From Xenorhabdus stockiae (GTDB taxonomy: Bacteria; Pseudomonadota; Gammaproteobacteria; Enterobacterales; Enterobacteriaceae), in contig NZ_NJAJ01000001.1 of NCBI RefSeq assembly GCF_002632825.1, positions 1 to 64,000 on the forward strand: 64,000 nt of DNA, written 5' to 3'. The position numbers and the translations under genes were made by a program. The notes below the pieces were generated by a model, which saw only the letters and a list, made by a program, of their open reading frames with translations, ran no database searches and was not told where the DNA came from. This document shows positions 1 through 7,555 of the stretch, piece by piece. Position 1 is the stretch's first letter. Each line of letters starts with the position of its first letter.

Positions 1-1
1 G

Positions 2-190
2 TCTCGAAAACGGCAACTGCTAACGGAAGCCAAAGAAAAAATCGATATCTGGCAGGACGCCGTTGAGCTTGATATGGCAACGAAAGAAGAGAAAGCCGCC
101 CTGCTCAAATGGAAAAAATACCGTGTCCTGCTCAACCGGGTGGATTGTTCCACTGCCCCCGATATCGTCTGGCCTGAACAGCCGGAGTGA
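2..190 (+). CDS. Phage tail fibre assembly protein, C-terminal part (5' end outside window)
   Basis: The open frame enters from the window edge and codes about 62 residues before a TGA. It ends with the pattern typical of the Caudo_TAP / Tfa chaperone family: a lysine-rich helix, then [10 protein letters not shown], then [10 protein letters not shown] at the very C-terminus. Tfa proteins help fold phage tail fibres and are common in prophages and R-type tailocins. Only the C-terminus is visible, so completeness cannot be judged. It converges on a truncated atoE gene, which suggests that phage or tailocin DNA abuts the ato operon here. Confidence 0.8.
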   Translation, partial: SRKRQLLTEAKEKIDIWQDAVELDMATKEEKAALLKWKKYRVLLNRVDCSTAPDIVWPEQPE

Positions 191-427
191 GTCTGTCGCT
201 TGAATGTCCGTGTCCAGATGCCGGTGGATTCGGTGCGGAATGTGAAGCAGAAGATGGTAGAGGTTAGGCTGAACGGATGGAACCAAGAATTTAATTGGTT
301 CCGCCATTTTTGATATAATTAGATATGACGCGCAAATAGCCTATCCGGTATTTTACCAAAACAGGACAAGATACCGGACAATAATTTATTTATTTATTTA
401 TTTTTGTATTAATTTCAAATATATAAA
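191..427. other. AT-rich junction between phage DNA and the ato operon
   Basis: No convincing gene. The stretch contains an 8-bp inverted repeat (TCCGGTAT / ATACCGGA, about 340-380) followed by a short run of ATTT units (about 384-403). It lies where atoE loses homology to its family, so it is the likely recombination scar. Confidence 0.5.
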
Positions 428-1300
428 TTAAATAATTGCTTTATGTAGTAATAAACCGGTCAGCAGGAAAATCATGTTGACTGTGTTGATGGTAATATTA
501 AAACCATTGCTGAAAAAATATATGCCGAGGTAGGTAAATCCCAGTATTCCGATGAGCCCTGCGATAATACGGCTTTCTTCCATACGTTCAGATAACGGGG
601 CATTTTCTGGCAATTTTTTCTGATAATCAGGCTCTTCTTCCAGCAATGCTGGATCGATTATCACAATATCCTCTTTCTTTGGCATCATCATACGGGTGAC
701 AAACGGCATCACAACGATAAGGCTGAGAGTGATAAAGATATTGTAACGGGTAAATAGGGTCTGGCTAATGGGTATCAGGCCTGCAATATGTTCAACCGGA
801 TTACCGGGAGTTGCAGCCAACAGTGGCATTGAGCCGGAAAAACCACCTCCCCATGTCAGAAAACCGATGTAAGCACAAGCTATCAGTAACGGGTAATCTG
901 AGCCGGGTATCCTACGTGCTACTTCACGGGCAAACATCGCGCCAACAACCAGACCAAATCCCCAATTAATCACACAGGCAATGGAGCCAAAAAAAGTCAC
1001 CAACATCACTCCCTGAGCAGGATTTTTTGCCAGTGAAGCAGTCAGCCTCAGAAGGCGCTTAACCGGATCGGAACTTGCCAGTGCATGTCCCGTGACTATA
1101 ATCAGCGCCATCTGCATTCCGAAGGCAAGTAAGTTCCAGAAACCATCCCCCCACATTTTTGCCAGATCCACAGAAGTGCTAGGCGTCAACGATAGCGCAA
1201 TAATAAAGGTAAGTATGGTGAGTAACATGGCAAAGATGAGAGGGTCAGGCAGGTAACGGCTAACAATCCGTGTCATTATACGAGAAATGCGACCTATCAT
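428..1300 (-). pseudogene. atoE: AtoE-type short-chain fatty acid transporter, C-terminally truncated
   Basis: The 290 residues match the N-terminal two thirds of AtoE (about 440 residues): start MIGRISRIMTR, several membrane segments, and the conserved TWGGGFSGSMPLLAATPG region. Similarity continues to GLLLHK and then stops; after AII comes a stop codon, so about 150 residues with the last membrane helices are missing. AtoE carries short-chain fatty acids such as acetoacetate or butyrate across the inner membrane. It overlaps atoA by 4 bp, so it is the third gene of an atoD-atoA-atoE operon. The lost end points towards the phage fragment at the window start. A truncated carrier is unlikely to work, though the mRNA may still be made. 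Confidence 0.8.
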
Positions 1301-1962
1301 AGGCCATCTCCGATCACACCAGAAAACATCGGCTTTACATTAGGAGAGATGATAAATTCAGCCTCAGTTTTCACTTTGATAGTGTCAATGTCTATACCCG
1401 GTGCATACTCAGACAATATCATCTGATTATTTTCGAAACGGAATACTGCAAGTTCCGTGATCAATGTATCCACCGCATTTACTGCTGTCAGTGGCATAGT
1501 ACACTCACGCAAAATTTTGGCTGAACCCTCTTTTGCACAATGTTCCATTGCAATAATCACCTTACGGGCTCCGGTGACCAAATCCATTGCACCACCCATA
1601 CCTGTTATCCTTTTTCCCGGTATCAACCAATTAGCTAGGTTTGCATTCTGGTCAACCTGCAAGCCCCCCAGTACACTGACGTCAATATGACCACCTCGGA
1701 TCAGCGCAAAAGAAAAAGCACTGTCAAACATAGAGGCTCCCGGCAATACACCACAAGGTTGCCCTCCTGCGTTCACCAAATCTTTATCAGCCTGTGTAAC
1801 AGGCCCCAAACCAAGAAAACCGTTTTCAGACTGTAGGGTAATATGCACTCCCTCTGGCAAATAGTTCGCCACCTGAGTCGGAAGACCAATACCAAGATTA
1901 ACAATATCTCCATCGTTCAATTCAAGGGCTACACGGCGAGCGATAAATTCTTTAACGTCCAT
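1297..1962 (-). CDS. atoA: Acetate/acetoacetate CoA-transferase beta subunit
   Basis: At 221 residues this is the usual length for AtoA/ScoB. The conserved LQSENGFLGLGP motif contains the glutamate that forms the CoA-thioester intermediate in family I CoA-transferases. With AtoD it transfers CoA from acetyl-CoA to short-chain fatty acids such as acetoacetate, in the cytoplasm. It follows atoD after a 14-bp gap and overlaps the atoE remnant, so the three genes form one transcription unit. No atoB thiolase or atoSC two-component genes are in the window. Family assignment is secure; the preferred acid is inferred from the operon partner. Confidence 0.9.
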   Translation of the reverse strand: MDVKEFIARRVALELNDGDIVNLGIGLPTQVANYLPEGVHITLQSENGFLGLGPVTQADKDLVNAGGQPCGVLPGASMFDSAFSFALIRGGHIDVSVLGGLQVDQNANLANWLIPGKRITGMGGAMDLVTGARKVIIAMEHCAKEGSAKILRECTMPLTAVNAVDTLITELAVFRFENNQMILSEYAPGIDIDTIKVKTEAEFIISPNVKPMFSGVIGDGL

Positions 1963-1976
1963 AGTTAATTCCCTTT

Positions 1977-2627
1977 TTATTTAACAATGAGATAATCAAT
2001 AATGGCTCCCGGCGTGACAATATGATCCGGATCGAGAGAACCGACAGGAACAATTTCATCCGGTTCAACAAATGTGGTATCTGCGGCCAGTGCAATAAGC
2101 GGGTTAAAATTACGGGCGCTGAGATGATAAGTCAGATTGCCGAAAGTATCGGCTTTATGAGCCTGAATCAGAGCCAGATCAGCATATAATGGCAGCTCCA
2201 GAAGATATTCACGGCCATTGATCATTTTCTTTTCTTTCCCTTCTTCCACCATGGTTCCCACACCTGTTGGAGTTAGAAAACCACCCAATCCCGCACCAGC
2301 ACAACGGATCCGTTCAGCCAGTGTTCCTTGTGGTATCAGCTGCACTTCCATTTCACCGGAAATCATGCGGCGGCCTGTTTCCGGATTAGTTCCGATATGA
2401 GAAGCAATGACTTTTTTTACCCGCCCATTGACAATCAAAGGCCCCAGACCAATATTAACGAGCGCGGTATCATTGGTAATAAGGGTCAAATCTTTTACCC
2501 CTGAATCAAATAACGCTGTAACTAAATGTGGTGGAGTGCCAACTGCCATAAATCCGCCAACCATAACGGTCATTCCATCACAAAAGAATTCCTTTGCCTG
2601 CTCAATCGTTATTTGTTTATTTTTCAT
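1977..2627 (-). CDS. atoD: Acetate/acetoacetate CoA-transferase alpha subunit
   Basis: The 216-residue protein is a full-length AtoD/ScoA. The family signature [16 protein letters not shown] lies at residues 18-33, and the [13 protein letters not shown] oxyanion/CoA-binding loop near residues 113-125. It pairs with AtoA to form the CoA-transferase for short-chain fatty acid use. It is the first gene of the operon; the 187 bp upstream are very AT-rich and divergent to the broken HIT gene. I saw no sigma-54 type GG/GC promoter there, which E. coli atoDAEB uses, so regulation may differ. Confidence 0.9.
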   Translation of the reverse strand: MKNKQITIEQAKEFFCDGMTVMVGGFMAVGTPPHLVTALFDSGVKDLTLITNDTALVNIGLGPLIVNGRVKKVIASHIGTNPETGRRMISGEMEVQLIPQGTLAERIRCAGAGLGGFLTPTGVGTMVEEGKEKKMINGREYLLELPLYADLALIQAHKADTFGNLTYHLSARNFNPLIALAADTTFVEPDEIVPVGSLDPDHIVTPGAIIDYLIVK

Positions 2628-2814
2628 GTTACTTTCCTTATTAATAAAATCCTCTTCAACAATGAAATAATAAAGTGGATAAAAAAATATTAAATTTTAA
2701 TTTTTCCACCCATAATAGAATAATTAAGACAACAAATTTTATTGAATCTATATAAATTGATAGAAATTAGCTTATTATGTGGTAATAAAATTTAAACACT
2801 GAGAAATTTATGAC

Positions 2815-3436
2815 ATGAAAATCCCAAACGAAAAAATAATTCTAAAAACAAATAATTGGATTGTTAATCATAGGATTGATTCATCCCTTCCTGGCTATGT
2901 GATACTACAATCCAGACATAACCATATGAATCTTTGTGATTTATCAAACAAATCCATACAGGAAATGGGAATTCTTATGGGATATATTGAAAAAACCTTA
3001 AAAAAATTTATTTTTCTAAAACACTTCTATATATACATAATGGATTTCAAGATGCATCGCGGCGGCAAGAGAGTGAATCCCCGGGAGCATAGATAACTAT
3101 GTGACCGGGGTGAGCCAGCGCAGCCAACAAAGAAGCAACTTGAAAGACGAAGTGTATAGGAAGATATGGTCATACACCCAATACACCATTTCACTTTCAT
3201 TTTATACCTGTATCAAAATGGATATTGAATTTATTCTGGAGTGATGAACGTTATCGGATATTAGGTAATTTTGGGAAATCATCAGAGTCACACCTTACTG
3301 ATGGAGCTGAACTCACTTTTTTATTTGGCGTGAATTTTGCGAGAAAGAAATTTCACCGCCAGTGCAAGGAGTGTCTGTTGATGGAATTATTTCAGCACTA
3401 AAAATAGAACTGAAAAACGCAATAACCGTTTCATGA
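2815..3436 (+). pseudogene. HIT-family (Ap4A-hydrolase-like) protein, broken by ERIC insertion and frameshift
   Basis: Codons 1-73 give a HIT-like N-terminus (WIVNHRIDSSLPGYVILQSR). The reading frame then runs into an ERIC repeat (3032-3158). After the repeat it resumes with GRYGHTPNTPFHFHFIPVSKW, which holds the HIT-type HFHF histidine cluster. Removing the repeat and one TA restores codons TTC-TAT-ATA-GGA-AGA-TAT, i.e. FYIGRYGHT, without any other change. A further single-base shift near 3318-3324 is needed to reach the C-terminus (FIWREFCEKE to ITVS, stop at 3434-3436). HIT proteins hydrolyse nucleotide-linked phosphates. Two disabling changes make this a pseudogene. The family call is from motif recognition only. 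Confidence 0.75.
3032..3158 (+). repeat. Full-length ERIC (IRU) element, 127 bp
   Basis: The element contains the ERIC hallmarks: GGCGGCAAGAGAGTGAATCC, a central palindrome (GGGAGCATAGATAACTATGTG), GGGGTGAGC, CAGCCAACAAAG, and an ACTTGAAAGACGAAG end. From the first TA to the last TA it is 127 bp, the classic ERIC length. The outer ends form imperfect inverted repeats (TATAC... / ...GTGTATA). It sits inside the HIT-family reading frame with a TA dinucleotide on each side. Confidence 0.9.
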
Positions 3437-3881
3437 GAAAGAATCACCCAGAAAATTCAATTGATAATCAAAGCATTAACCACCCAAAGATCAATGTTAT
3501 CATGATAGGATATGACACGTATTGTATTCAAATATATAAAAAAAGAGAGCTATTTATTATCTGTTTATTGTATGCTAGCTTCATGTAACATATATTACTA
3601 TCAAAGTATGTTTTCACACACCCTCATTTGCTTCTTATTATTCCTTCACCCTCCTTGTTTTCTGGGAGGGTTCTTTGTTATATATACCCAAATTCTTTTA
3701 GAAATTCTCTCCTTCTATTACACCTGTAATATAAATTAAGTATTTATAACTTAATGATTTTGTTATAAACACTCATATGTATTACTGTATAAATCACATA
3801 TATTTTATAATAGTGATTTAATATAACACATTAATAAATTTACTATTTTTACAGTCAAGCACGGAAAATAGGACTTTTATC
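3437..3881. other. AT-rich intergenic stretch upstream of the LPMO gene
   Basis: Apart from a terminator-like hairpin at 3648-3680, nothing is supported. A 75-codon open frame at 3512-3739 has no recognisable similarity, a skewed composition and the hairpin inside it, so I do not call it. The last 150 bp are extremely AT-rich and probably hold the promoter of the LPMO gene. Confidence 0.4.
3648..3680 (+). terminator. Probable rho-independent terminator
   Basis: Stem ACCCTCC (3648-3654) / GGGAGGGT (3664-3671) with a T-rich loop, followed by TTCTTTGTTAT. The gene it would terminate is not clear; it may be the decayed HIT gene. Confidence 0.5.
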
Positions 3882-4475
3882 ATGAATATTAAAAAGCCAT
3901 TATTGTTAGTAGGACTGACAGCTTTATTCTCTACTCCTCTATTTGCTAATGCTGAGTCTCAGAATCGCCATGGCTATATAGAAAACCCTCCAAGCAGAGC
4001 ACTTCTATGTAAAAAAGGAATCAATAAAAATTGTGGCCCTGTCATGTATGAACCCCAATCTGTTGAAGGCCCGAAAGGATTTCCTGAAGCAGGGCCACCT
4101 GATGGCCAGATAGCCAGTGCGGGTGTTGGACAATTCAAACAGCTCAATGAACAAAGCGCAGATCGTTGGCATCACGTTCCGGTTAATAAAGGACAAAATA
4201 CATTTAAATGGCATTTAACTGCCCGACACAGCACGACATCATGGCAGTTTTTTATAACTAAACCTGACTGGGATCCGAATAAACCTCTTGCTCGCGCGCA
4301 ATTCGATCTTACGCCTTTCTGCTCACAGGAAGATCATGGAAAACGGCCACCACAGGAAGTGAATATTGACTGTGAGGTTCCTGAGCGCTCAGGCTACCAC
4401 GTGATCCTTGGTGTCTGGACAATCGCTGATACGTCCAATGCTTTCTATCAGGTCATTGATGCTGATATAAAATAG
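3882..4475 (+). CDS. AA10 lytic polysaccharide monooxygenase (chitin-binding protein, CBP21-like)
   Basis: The 197-residue protein has a signal peptide (residues 1-24, ANA cleavage site) and one AA10 domain. Family motifs are HGYIENPPSRALLC (His30), DRWHHVPV, WHLTARHSTTSWQFFITKPDWD (His116) and the C-terminal SNAFYQVIDADI with the axial Phe. His30 and His116 correspond to the copper histidine brace. Secreted AA10 enzymes cleave crystalline chitin oxidatively, which fits an insect-associated lifestyle. Odd point: the first His is normally the first residue of the mature protein, but here ESQNR lies between the ANA site and His30. Unless processing differs or a second trimming step occurs, the brace would lack its N-terminal amine. 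A convergent lysozyme gene follows. Confidence 0.9.
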   Translation: MNIKKPLLLVGLTALFSTPLFANAESQNRHGYIENPPSRALLCKKGINKNCGPVMYEPQSVEGPKGFPEAGPPDGQIASAGVGQFKQLNEQSADRWHHVPVNKGQNTFKWHLTARHSTTSWQFFITKPDWDPNKPLARAQFDLTPFCSQEDHGKRPPQEVNIDCEVPERSGYHVILGVWTIADTSNAFYQVIDADIK

Positions 4476-4491
4476 TTATCTGGGGCATTAA

Positions 4492-4950
4492 TTATGTGCT
4501 GGTGAAAGAGCCAGCACATGATAAAAACATTTTTTGTTCGGATTTTCGACGGGCCAGTAACGCGGGTAATTCGTGCCCGTTGGCCTGATCCCATTTCAGA
4601 AATTCCTGCGCAGCACCTTGATAATTACCCTCATTCAATTTCTTCAGTAACGTTGAACGAAGAAAATTACCAATGCCCACATTAAAAATGAACGAACATA
4701 ACGCATCGAATTGTCCCTGTGTTAAAGCTACCTTAACGAATCGTTGTAATACGGCATAAATAGGGGTTAAATCTTCAAGCAAAAATGCTTCTGCTTGTTG
4801 GCAGGTAATCACCTGACCGGGAACAACTCCTTTCGTATGTCCATAACCTATTGTCCAAGGCTCAGCGCCTGTCGCAGGGTCTGGATAAGCTTTTAGTCTC
4901 AGACCCTCATAACTTTTTATTGCATTGATGCCATTTTCACTGATTTCCAT
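4492..4950 (-). CDS. Phage-type lysozyme (glycoside hydrolase family 24)
   Basis: At 152 residues this matches the T4/P21-type lysozyme fold. The catalytic region has Glu15 (SYEGLRLKAYPD), Asp24 and Thr33 (PWTIGYGHT), and the C-terminal helix pattern ALCSFIFNVGIGNF. It cuts the MurNAc-GlcNAc bond of peptidoglycan. There is no signal peptide or SAR membrane anchor at the N-terminus, so export would need a holin or another route; no holin or spanin gene is next to it. It stands alone, convergent with the LPMO gene, and looks like a phage gene kept outside a prophage. Tailocin, T6SS or colicin-linked lysozymes are alternatives. Confidence 0.9.
   Translation of the reverse strand: MEISENGINAIKSYEGLRLKAYPDPATGAEPWTIGYGHTKGVVPGQVITCQQAEAFLLEDLTPIYAVLQRFVKVALTQGQFDALCSFIFNVGIGNFLRSTLLKKLNEGNYQGAAQEFLKWDQANGHELPALLARRKSEQKMFLSCAGSFTST
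4495..4530. terminator. Hairpin between convergent LPMO and lysozyme genes
   Basis: Stem TGTGCTGG (4495-4502) / CCAGCACA (4511-4518) with an 8-nt loop, followed on the plus strand by TGATAAAAACATTTTTTG. It overlaps the last codons of the lysozyme gene and would best serve the LPMO transcript. Confidence 0.5.
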
Positions 4951-5168
4951 AAGCGCCCTCCAATAGTTGAATTCACTATCAGGTTAAAACTTATTCTTCT
5001 GGATAAAGTATAGACAGATTAAAAAGTTATACGCATATGTCACAGTACAAATGGTGATAAATCAACAGGTTATATTTACACAACCAACCAATTAAAACTT
5101 TAATTTCAATTGGTTATATGAAGTTACAAAAATATTTTAAATTTTAAAAAAATAATTTAATAAATACC

Positions 5169-5196
5169 TTGACTCTTTTCTGTTTGTGCATAAAAT
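5169..5196 (+). promoter_or_regulatory. Sigma-70 promoter for the 24-codon small gene
   Basis: TTGACT (5169-5174), 16-bp spacer, TAAAAT (5191-5196). It lies about 65 bp upstream of the small open frame at 5261. Confidence 0.6.
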
Positions 5197-5218
5197 GCCA
5201 CTCAGAATTTAGATTTTC

Positions 5219-5232
5219 GTGAAGTAAATCAC
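5219..5232. promoter_or_regulatory. CRP/FNR-like palindrome in the small gene's leader
   Basis: GTGA (5219-5222), six bases, TCAC (5229-5232), extended to TCACA: the core of a CRP site. It lies downstream of the -10 box, so binding would more likely repress than activate this promoter, unless another start exists. Confidence 0.4.
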
Positions 5233-5260
5233 AATTTATAAACTCTGAAAGGAAACCATC

Positions 5261-5335
5261 ATGAAATCTGTAAAATCTTTCTTCTCCAATGTACATTGTG
5301 TTGTTATTCGTCTGTCAACAAAACGTTTCATGTAA
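5261..5335 (+). CDS. Putative 24-residue small protein with own promoter and terminator
   Basis: The frame starts at ATG 5261 and codes for MKSVKSFFSNVHCVVIRL followed by STKRFM and a TAA. A good ribosome binding site (GAAAGGAAACC) precedes the ATG at proper spacing. A TTGACT/TAAAAT promoter lies upstream and a strong intrinsic terminator ends 58 bp downstream, so the unit looks like an independent short gene of about 190 nt. The peptide is basic (several Lys and Arg) with a hydrophobic centre (VHCVVIRL) and one Cys. I do not recognise it. It could be a real small protein, a leader peptide without attached genes, or a small RNA that happens to be translated. Confidence 0.5.
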   Translation: MKSVKSFFSNVHCVVIRLSTKRFM

Positions 5336-5360
5336 AAAACTATGCCAATGCTGAAAAAAT

Positions 5361-5393
5361 AAGCCAGTTAAAATAAAAAACTGGCTTTTTATT
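5361..5393 (+). terminator. Strong intrinsic terminator of the small gene
   Basis: Stem AAGCCAGTT (5361-5369) / AACTGGCTT (5379-5387), 9-nt A-rich loop, then TTTATT. This is a typical rho-independent terminator. Confidence 0.8.
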
Positions 5394-5442
5394 ATTCAAT
5401 TTTCAAAATAGTCTGACTGATTCTCTAAAATGTATTAATCGC

Positions 5443-5460
5443 AATGTGATCTATCACATT
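5443..5460. promoter_or_regulatory. 8-2-8 palindrome, possible operator
   Basis: AATGTGAT-CT-ATCACATT is a perfect palindrome around a 2-bp centre. It resembles a CRP site but the TGTGA/TCACA half-sites are 4 rather than 6 bp apart. No clear gene follows on the plus strand: only a 19-codon frame (5474-5533) and shorter ones. Confidence 0.35.
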
Positions 5461-5618
5461 AGATTAAAAGGCATGATTCAGATGAATGGCTATGAGGAGT
5501 GGCAGCATGAAGAATTACTCAGTAGTTCGTAACGTTTTATAATAAAAATCCATTAACAACATAGGCTAATTTAACTCAATAACCTGATTGATTTAGGTGA
5601 AATTTTATTTCGTATTAC

Positions 5619-6074
5619 TCATCGTTTTTTGACACAGTACTCTAAAGAGAGAATATAAGCCCCCTTTAGGCTAGGAATATTTATTTTAGAAATAAAAAAC
5701 TCATTTTTACCCGGTCTAAAATACCCCAATCCATAACCTTGTCCACCATATATTAAAGTGTTTTCACCTATCTCTAAGAGATCTTTTTTATTTAAGATGC
5801 CAAATTTAGTGATCAGAGTTAATTTAGGGCTGACAAATTCTTGAGGTTTTATTTCATGAATAATAAAACTCGCATTTTTATAAGAAACTGTAGCTGTATC
5901 CTGATTTGCAGAAAAAAAATACATCCCGCCACTCCTGAGAGTAGCATCATTCAATTCCTTATTTATTTTGCACAAATATTCGCCATCATAAGGTGATTTT
6001 GCCTCAGCGGTATTATATATGGTTGTAACTACCCCTACCGTCATGACAATCACAACTAACCGTACTCCCATCAT
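5619..6074 (-). CDS. Secreted protein of unknown function
   Basis: The 151-residue product begins with a signal peptide (MMGVRLVVIVMTVGVVTTIY, cleavage near AEA, residue 25). The mature part of about 126 residues is rich in beta-prone segments and has two Cys, one near the start (YLCK) and one near the end (EYCVKKR), which could form a disulfide in the periplasm. I recognise no family. It lies alone on the minus strand between the small gene and a degenerate ERIC copy, in a neighbourhood of wall-degrading enzymes. A role as a periplasmic inhibitor of one of them is possible but is pure inference. Confidence 0.65.
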   Translation of the reverse strand: MMGVRLVVIVMTVGVVTTIYNTAEAKSPYDGEYLCKINKELNDATLRSGGMYFFSANQDTATVSYKNASFIIHEIKPQEFVSPKLTLITKFGILNKKDLLEIGENTLIYGGQGYGLGYFRPGKNEFFISKINIPSLKGAYILSLEYCVKKR

Positions 6075-6100
6075 AGGCTCCTGACAATCTTCGTAACGGT

Positions 6101-6230
6101 ATATACTCGTCGTCTTTTAAGTTGCCTCGTTTTCTGGCCGCACCCTACCTCTGATGACTATCGTTAATTATAAACGCATAGTTATTTGTCTATGCTCCAG
6201 AAAATTTATTCTATTGCTACCACAACACAG
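6101..6230 (-). repeat. Degenerate ERIC element (reverse orientation)
   Basis: TATACTCGTCGTCTTTTAAG and GTTGCCTCGTTTTCTGGCCG correspond to the reverse complement of the ERIC right end, and CATAGTTATTTGTCTATGCTCC matches the central palindrome of the intact copy at 3032-3158. The part between is altered and the left arm is hard to follow, so the end coordinate is approximate. Confidence 0.6.
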
Positions 6231-6618
6231 TTTAAGATATTTTCAGTATAAAACACTTTATATAATCCATGGATTAAAAAAATCCATAAAGAAAACATTA
6301 AGATTAGATTAGCATTTACCAAAGAGCAAGGATGAAACAAAAAAGCATAACAATATATGCGATTAAAACAATAAATTTCACCTAAAATAGATATTACCTA
6401 TAATTTATATTAATAATGGCATAGAGTTTCAAAAAGGCACGATATTAATAATTTTCCATTATTATCAATAGGTTAATTTATATAGCAAAGATATAAATGG
6501 AGTTATATTCAGTGAAACTTAGAATTGTATCCTAACAGTAAAGAAAAAATCTGCTCAGCCAATGGCTAATTTTCAGTGAGATTTTGATACATCTTTGGTC
6601 ACCATATTTTTATAAATA

Positions 6619-6676
6619 AGATGACCGATGAGTGGATGCAGCCAAAAAGAAACAGCTTAAAAGATAAAGAGTGTAA
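6619..6676 (+). repeat. Partial, degenerate ERIC right half
   Basis: GATGACCGATGAGTGGATGC, AGCCAAAAAGAAACAGCTTA and AAAGATAAAGAGTGTA align with the right half of the intact copy (TGACCGGGGTGAGC...CAGCCAACAAAGAAGCAACTTG...GTGTATA). The left half is not recognisable. Confidence 0.5.
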
Positions 6677-6784
6677 TTCGTTCTTATCATTTGCCGGGAC
6701 TGTATTTAATACAAACAAACTCTAAGATAAGACATTAATGAAAATTTCATAAAATCATATTACGAATAATTGTTCTATTATTTT

Positions 6785-7555
6785 CTAGGCTTTGTGAAAA
6801 TATTTTTCAACTAATGCATATATAATTGCGACAGTTTCTATATCAGAAATTCCATCATAATTTGACTGGCGAAAGTGCATTTGAAATGCTTTAATTAAAT
6901 TTTTAAAACCGTCATTATCATTCAAGTTAGGGACATCATAACCATACTGACTAAATTTTTTCAAAATATCGGCTCTATCAGGAAGAGATTGATTAAACTC
7001 TTTAATATATTTTTGTTTTACCTCTTCGTCATACCACGCTCCTATTCCTGCATCATATAATTCTTTCCAAGGAAACGCAGGGCCTGGATCACTTTTCCTA
7101 CCCACAGCAATATCAGAATGCCCGATAACATGAGTCGGGGTAATATCCGGGTATCGCTGTAGTATATTAACGACTAACTCCTTAATCGCATTAATCTGAT
7201 CTGGATGATAAGGTGGAAAAGTTATAACACCACAATTATCGCTGGCTTCATTAATAATCTCTATGCCAATAGATGTATCATTCAGGTTATTTCTTCCTGA
7301 CCAACTACTCATACCTGCGTGCCAGGCTCTTTCAGGCTCATCAACCAGATTAAATATACGAAGACAGTCAAATCCAGCTGCTTTATATGTTGGATCATCA
7401 GGGTTAGGCACTAAATAATGCGCACTGACTCCTTCCCCCGTCAATGCCTCGACTGATTTTTCGAAATTTAATGCAGTGTAATGCATCACTAAAAAACGGG
7501 GACGTCGATTAAAACTTTTGATTGAACGGTATGAGTTATAATCAATTTTATACAT
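6785..7555 (-). CDS. N-acetylmuramoyl-L-alanine amidase, AmiD-like, without export signal
   Basis: The 256-residue protein has an Amidase_2 domain (about 20-160) and a C-terminal peptidoglycan-binding helix bundle (about 198-252), the same order as E. coli AmiD. The zinc site and catalytic residues are visible: His25 (VMHYTA), Glu99 (SIGIEI), His146 (VIGHSD), Lys154 and Asp156 (RKSDPGP). E. coli AmiD is an outer-membrane lipoprotein; here the protein starts directly with MYKIDYNSYRS and has no signal peptide or lipobox. It would stay in the cytoplasm unless exported by phage-like lysis, a tailocin or a secretion system. It would cleave the bond between MurNAc and L-Ala. It is a single-gene unit. 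Confidence 0.85.
   Translation of the reverse strand: MYKIDYNSYRSIKSFNRRPRFLVMHYTALNFEKSVEALTGEGVSAHYLVPNPDDPTYKAAGFDCLRIFNLVDEPERAWHAGMSSWSGRNNLNDTSIGIEIINEASDNCGVITFPPYHPDQINAIKELVVNILQRYPDITPTHVIGHSDIAVGRKSDPGPAFPWKELYDAGIGAWYDEEVKQKYIKEFNQSLPDRADILKKFSQYGYDVPNLNDNDGFKNLIKAFQMHFRQSNYDGISDIETVAIIYALVEKYFHKA

Larger units (their letters stand above)
6075..6784. other. Long AT-rich spacer with two degenerate ERIC copies
   Basis: 710 bp without a supported gene. It contains ERIC-like sequence near each end (6101-6230 reversed, 6619-6676 forward); the 390 bp between them are about three quarters A+T and show no conserved feature that I can recognise. Confidence 0.5.

Noticed and set aside
20..307. 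95-codon open frame on the minus strand
   Set aside because: It is the antisense shadow of the tail-fibre assembly frame and has no recognisable similarity.
2628..2814. Sigma-54 promoter for the ato operon
   Set aside because: No GG-N10-GC signature was found upstream of atoD.
3512..3739. 75-codon open frame on the plus strand
   Set aside because: Low complexity, no ribosome site, and it contains a terminator-like hairpin.
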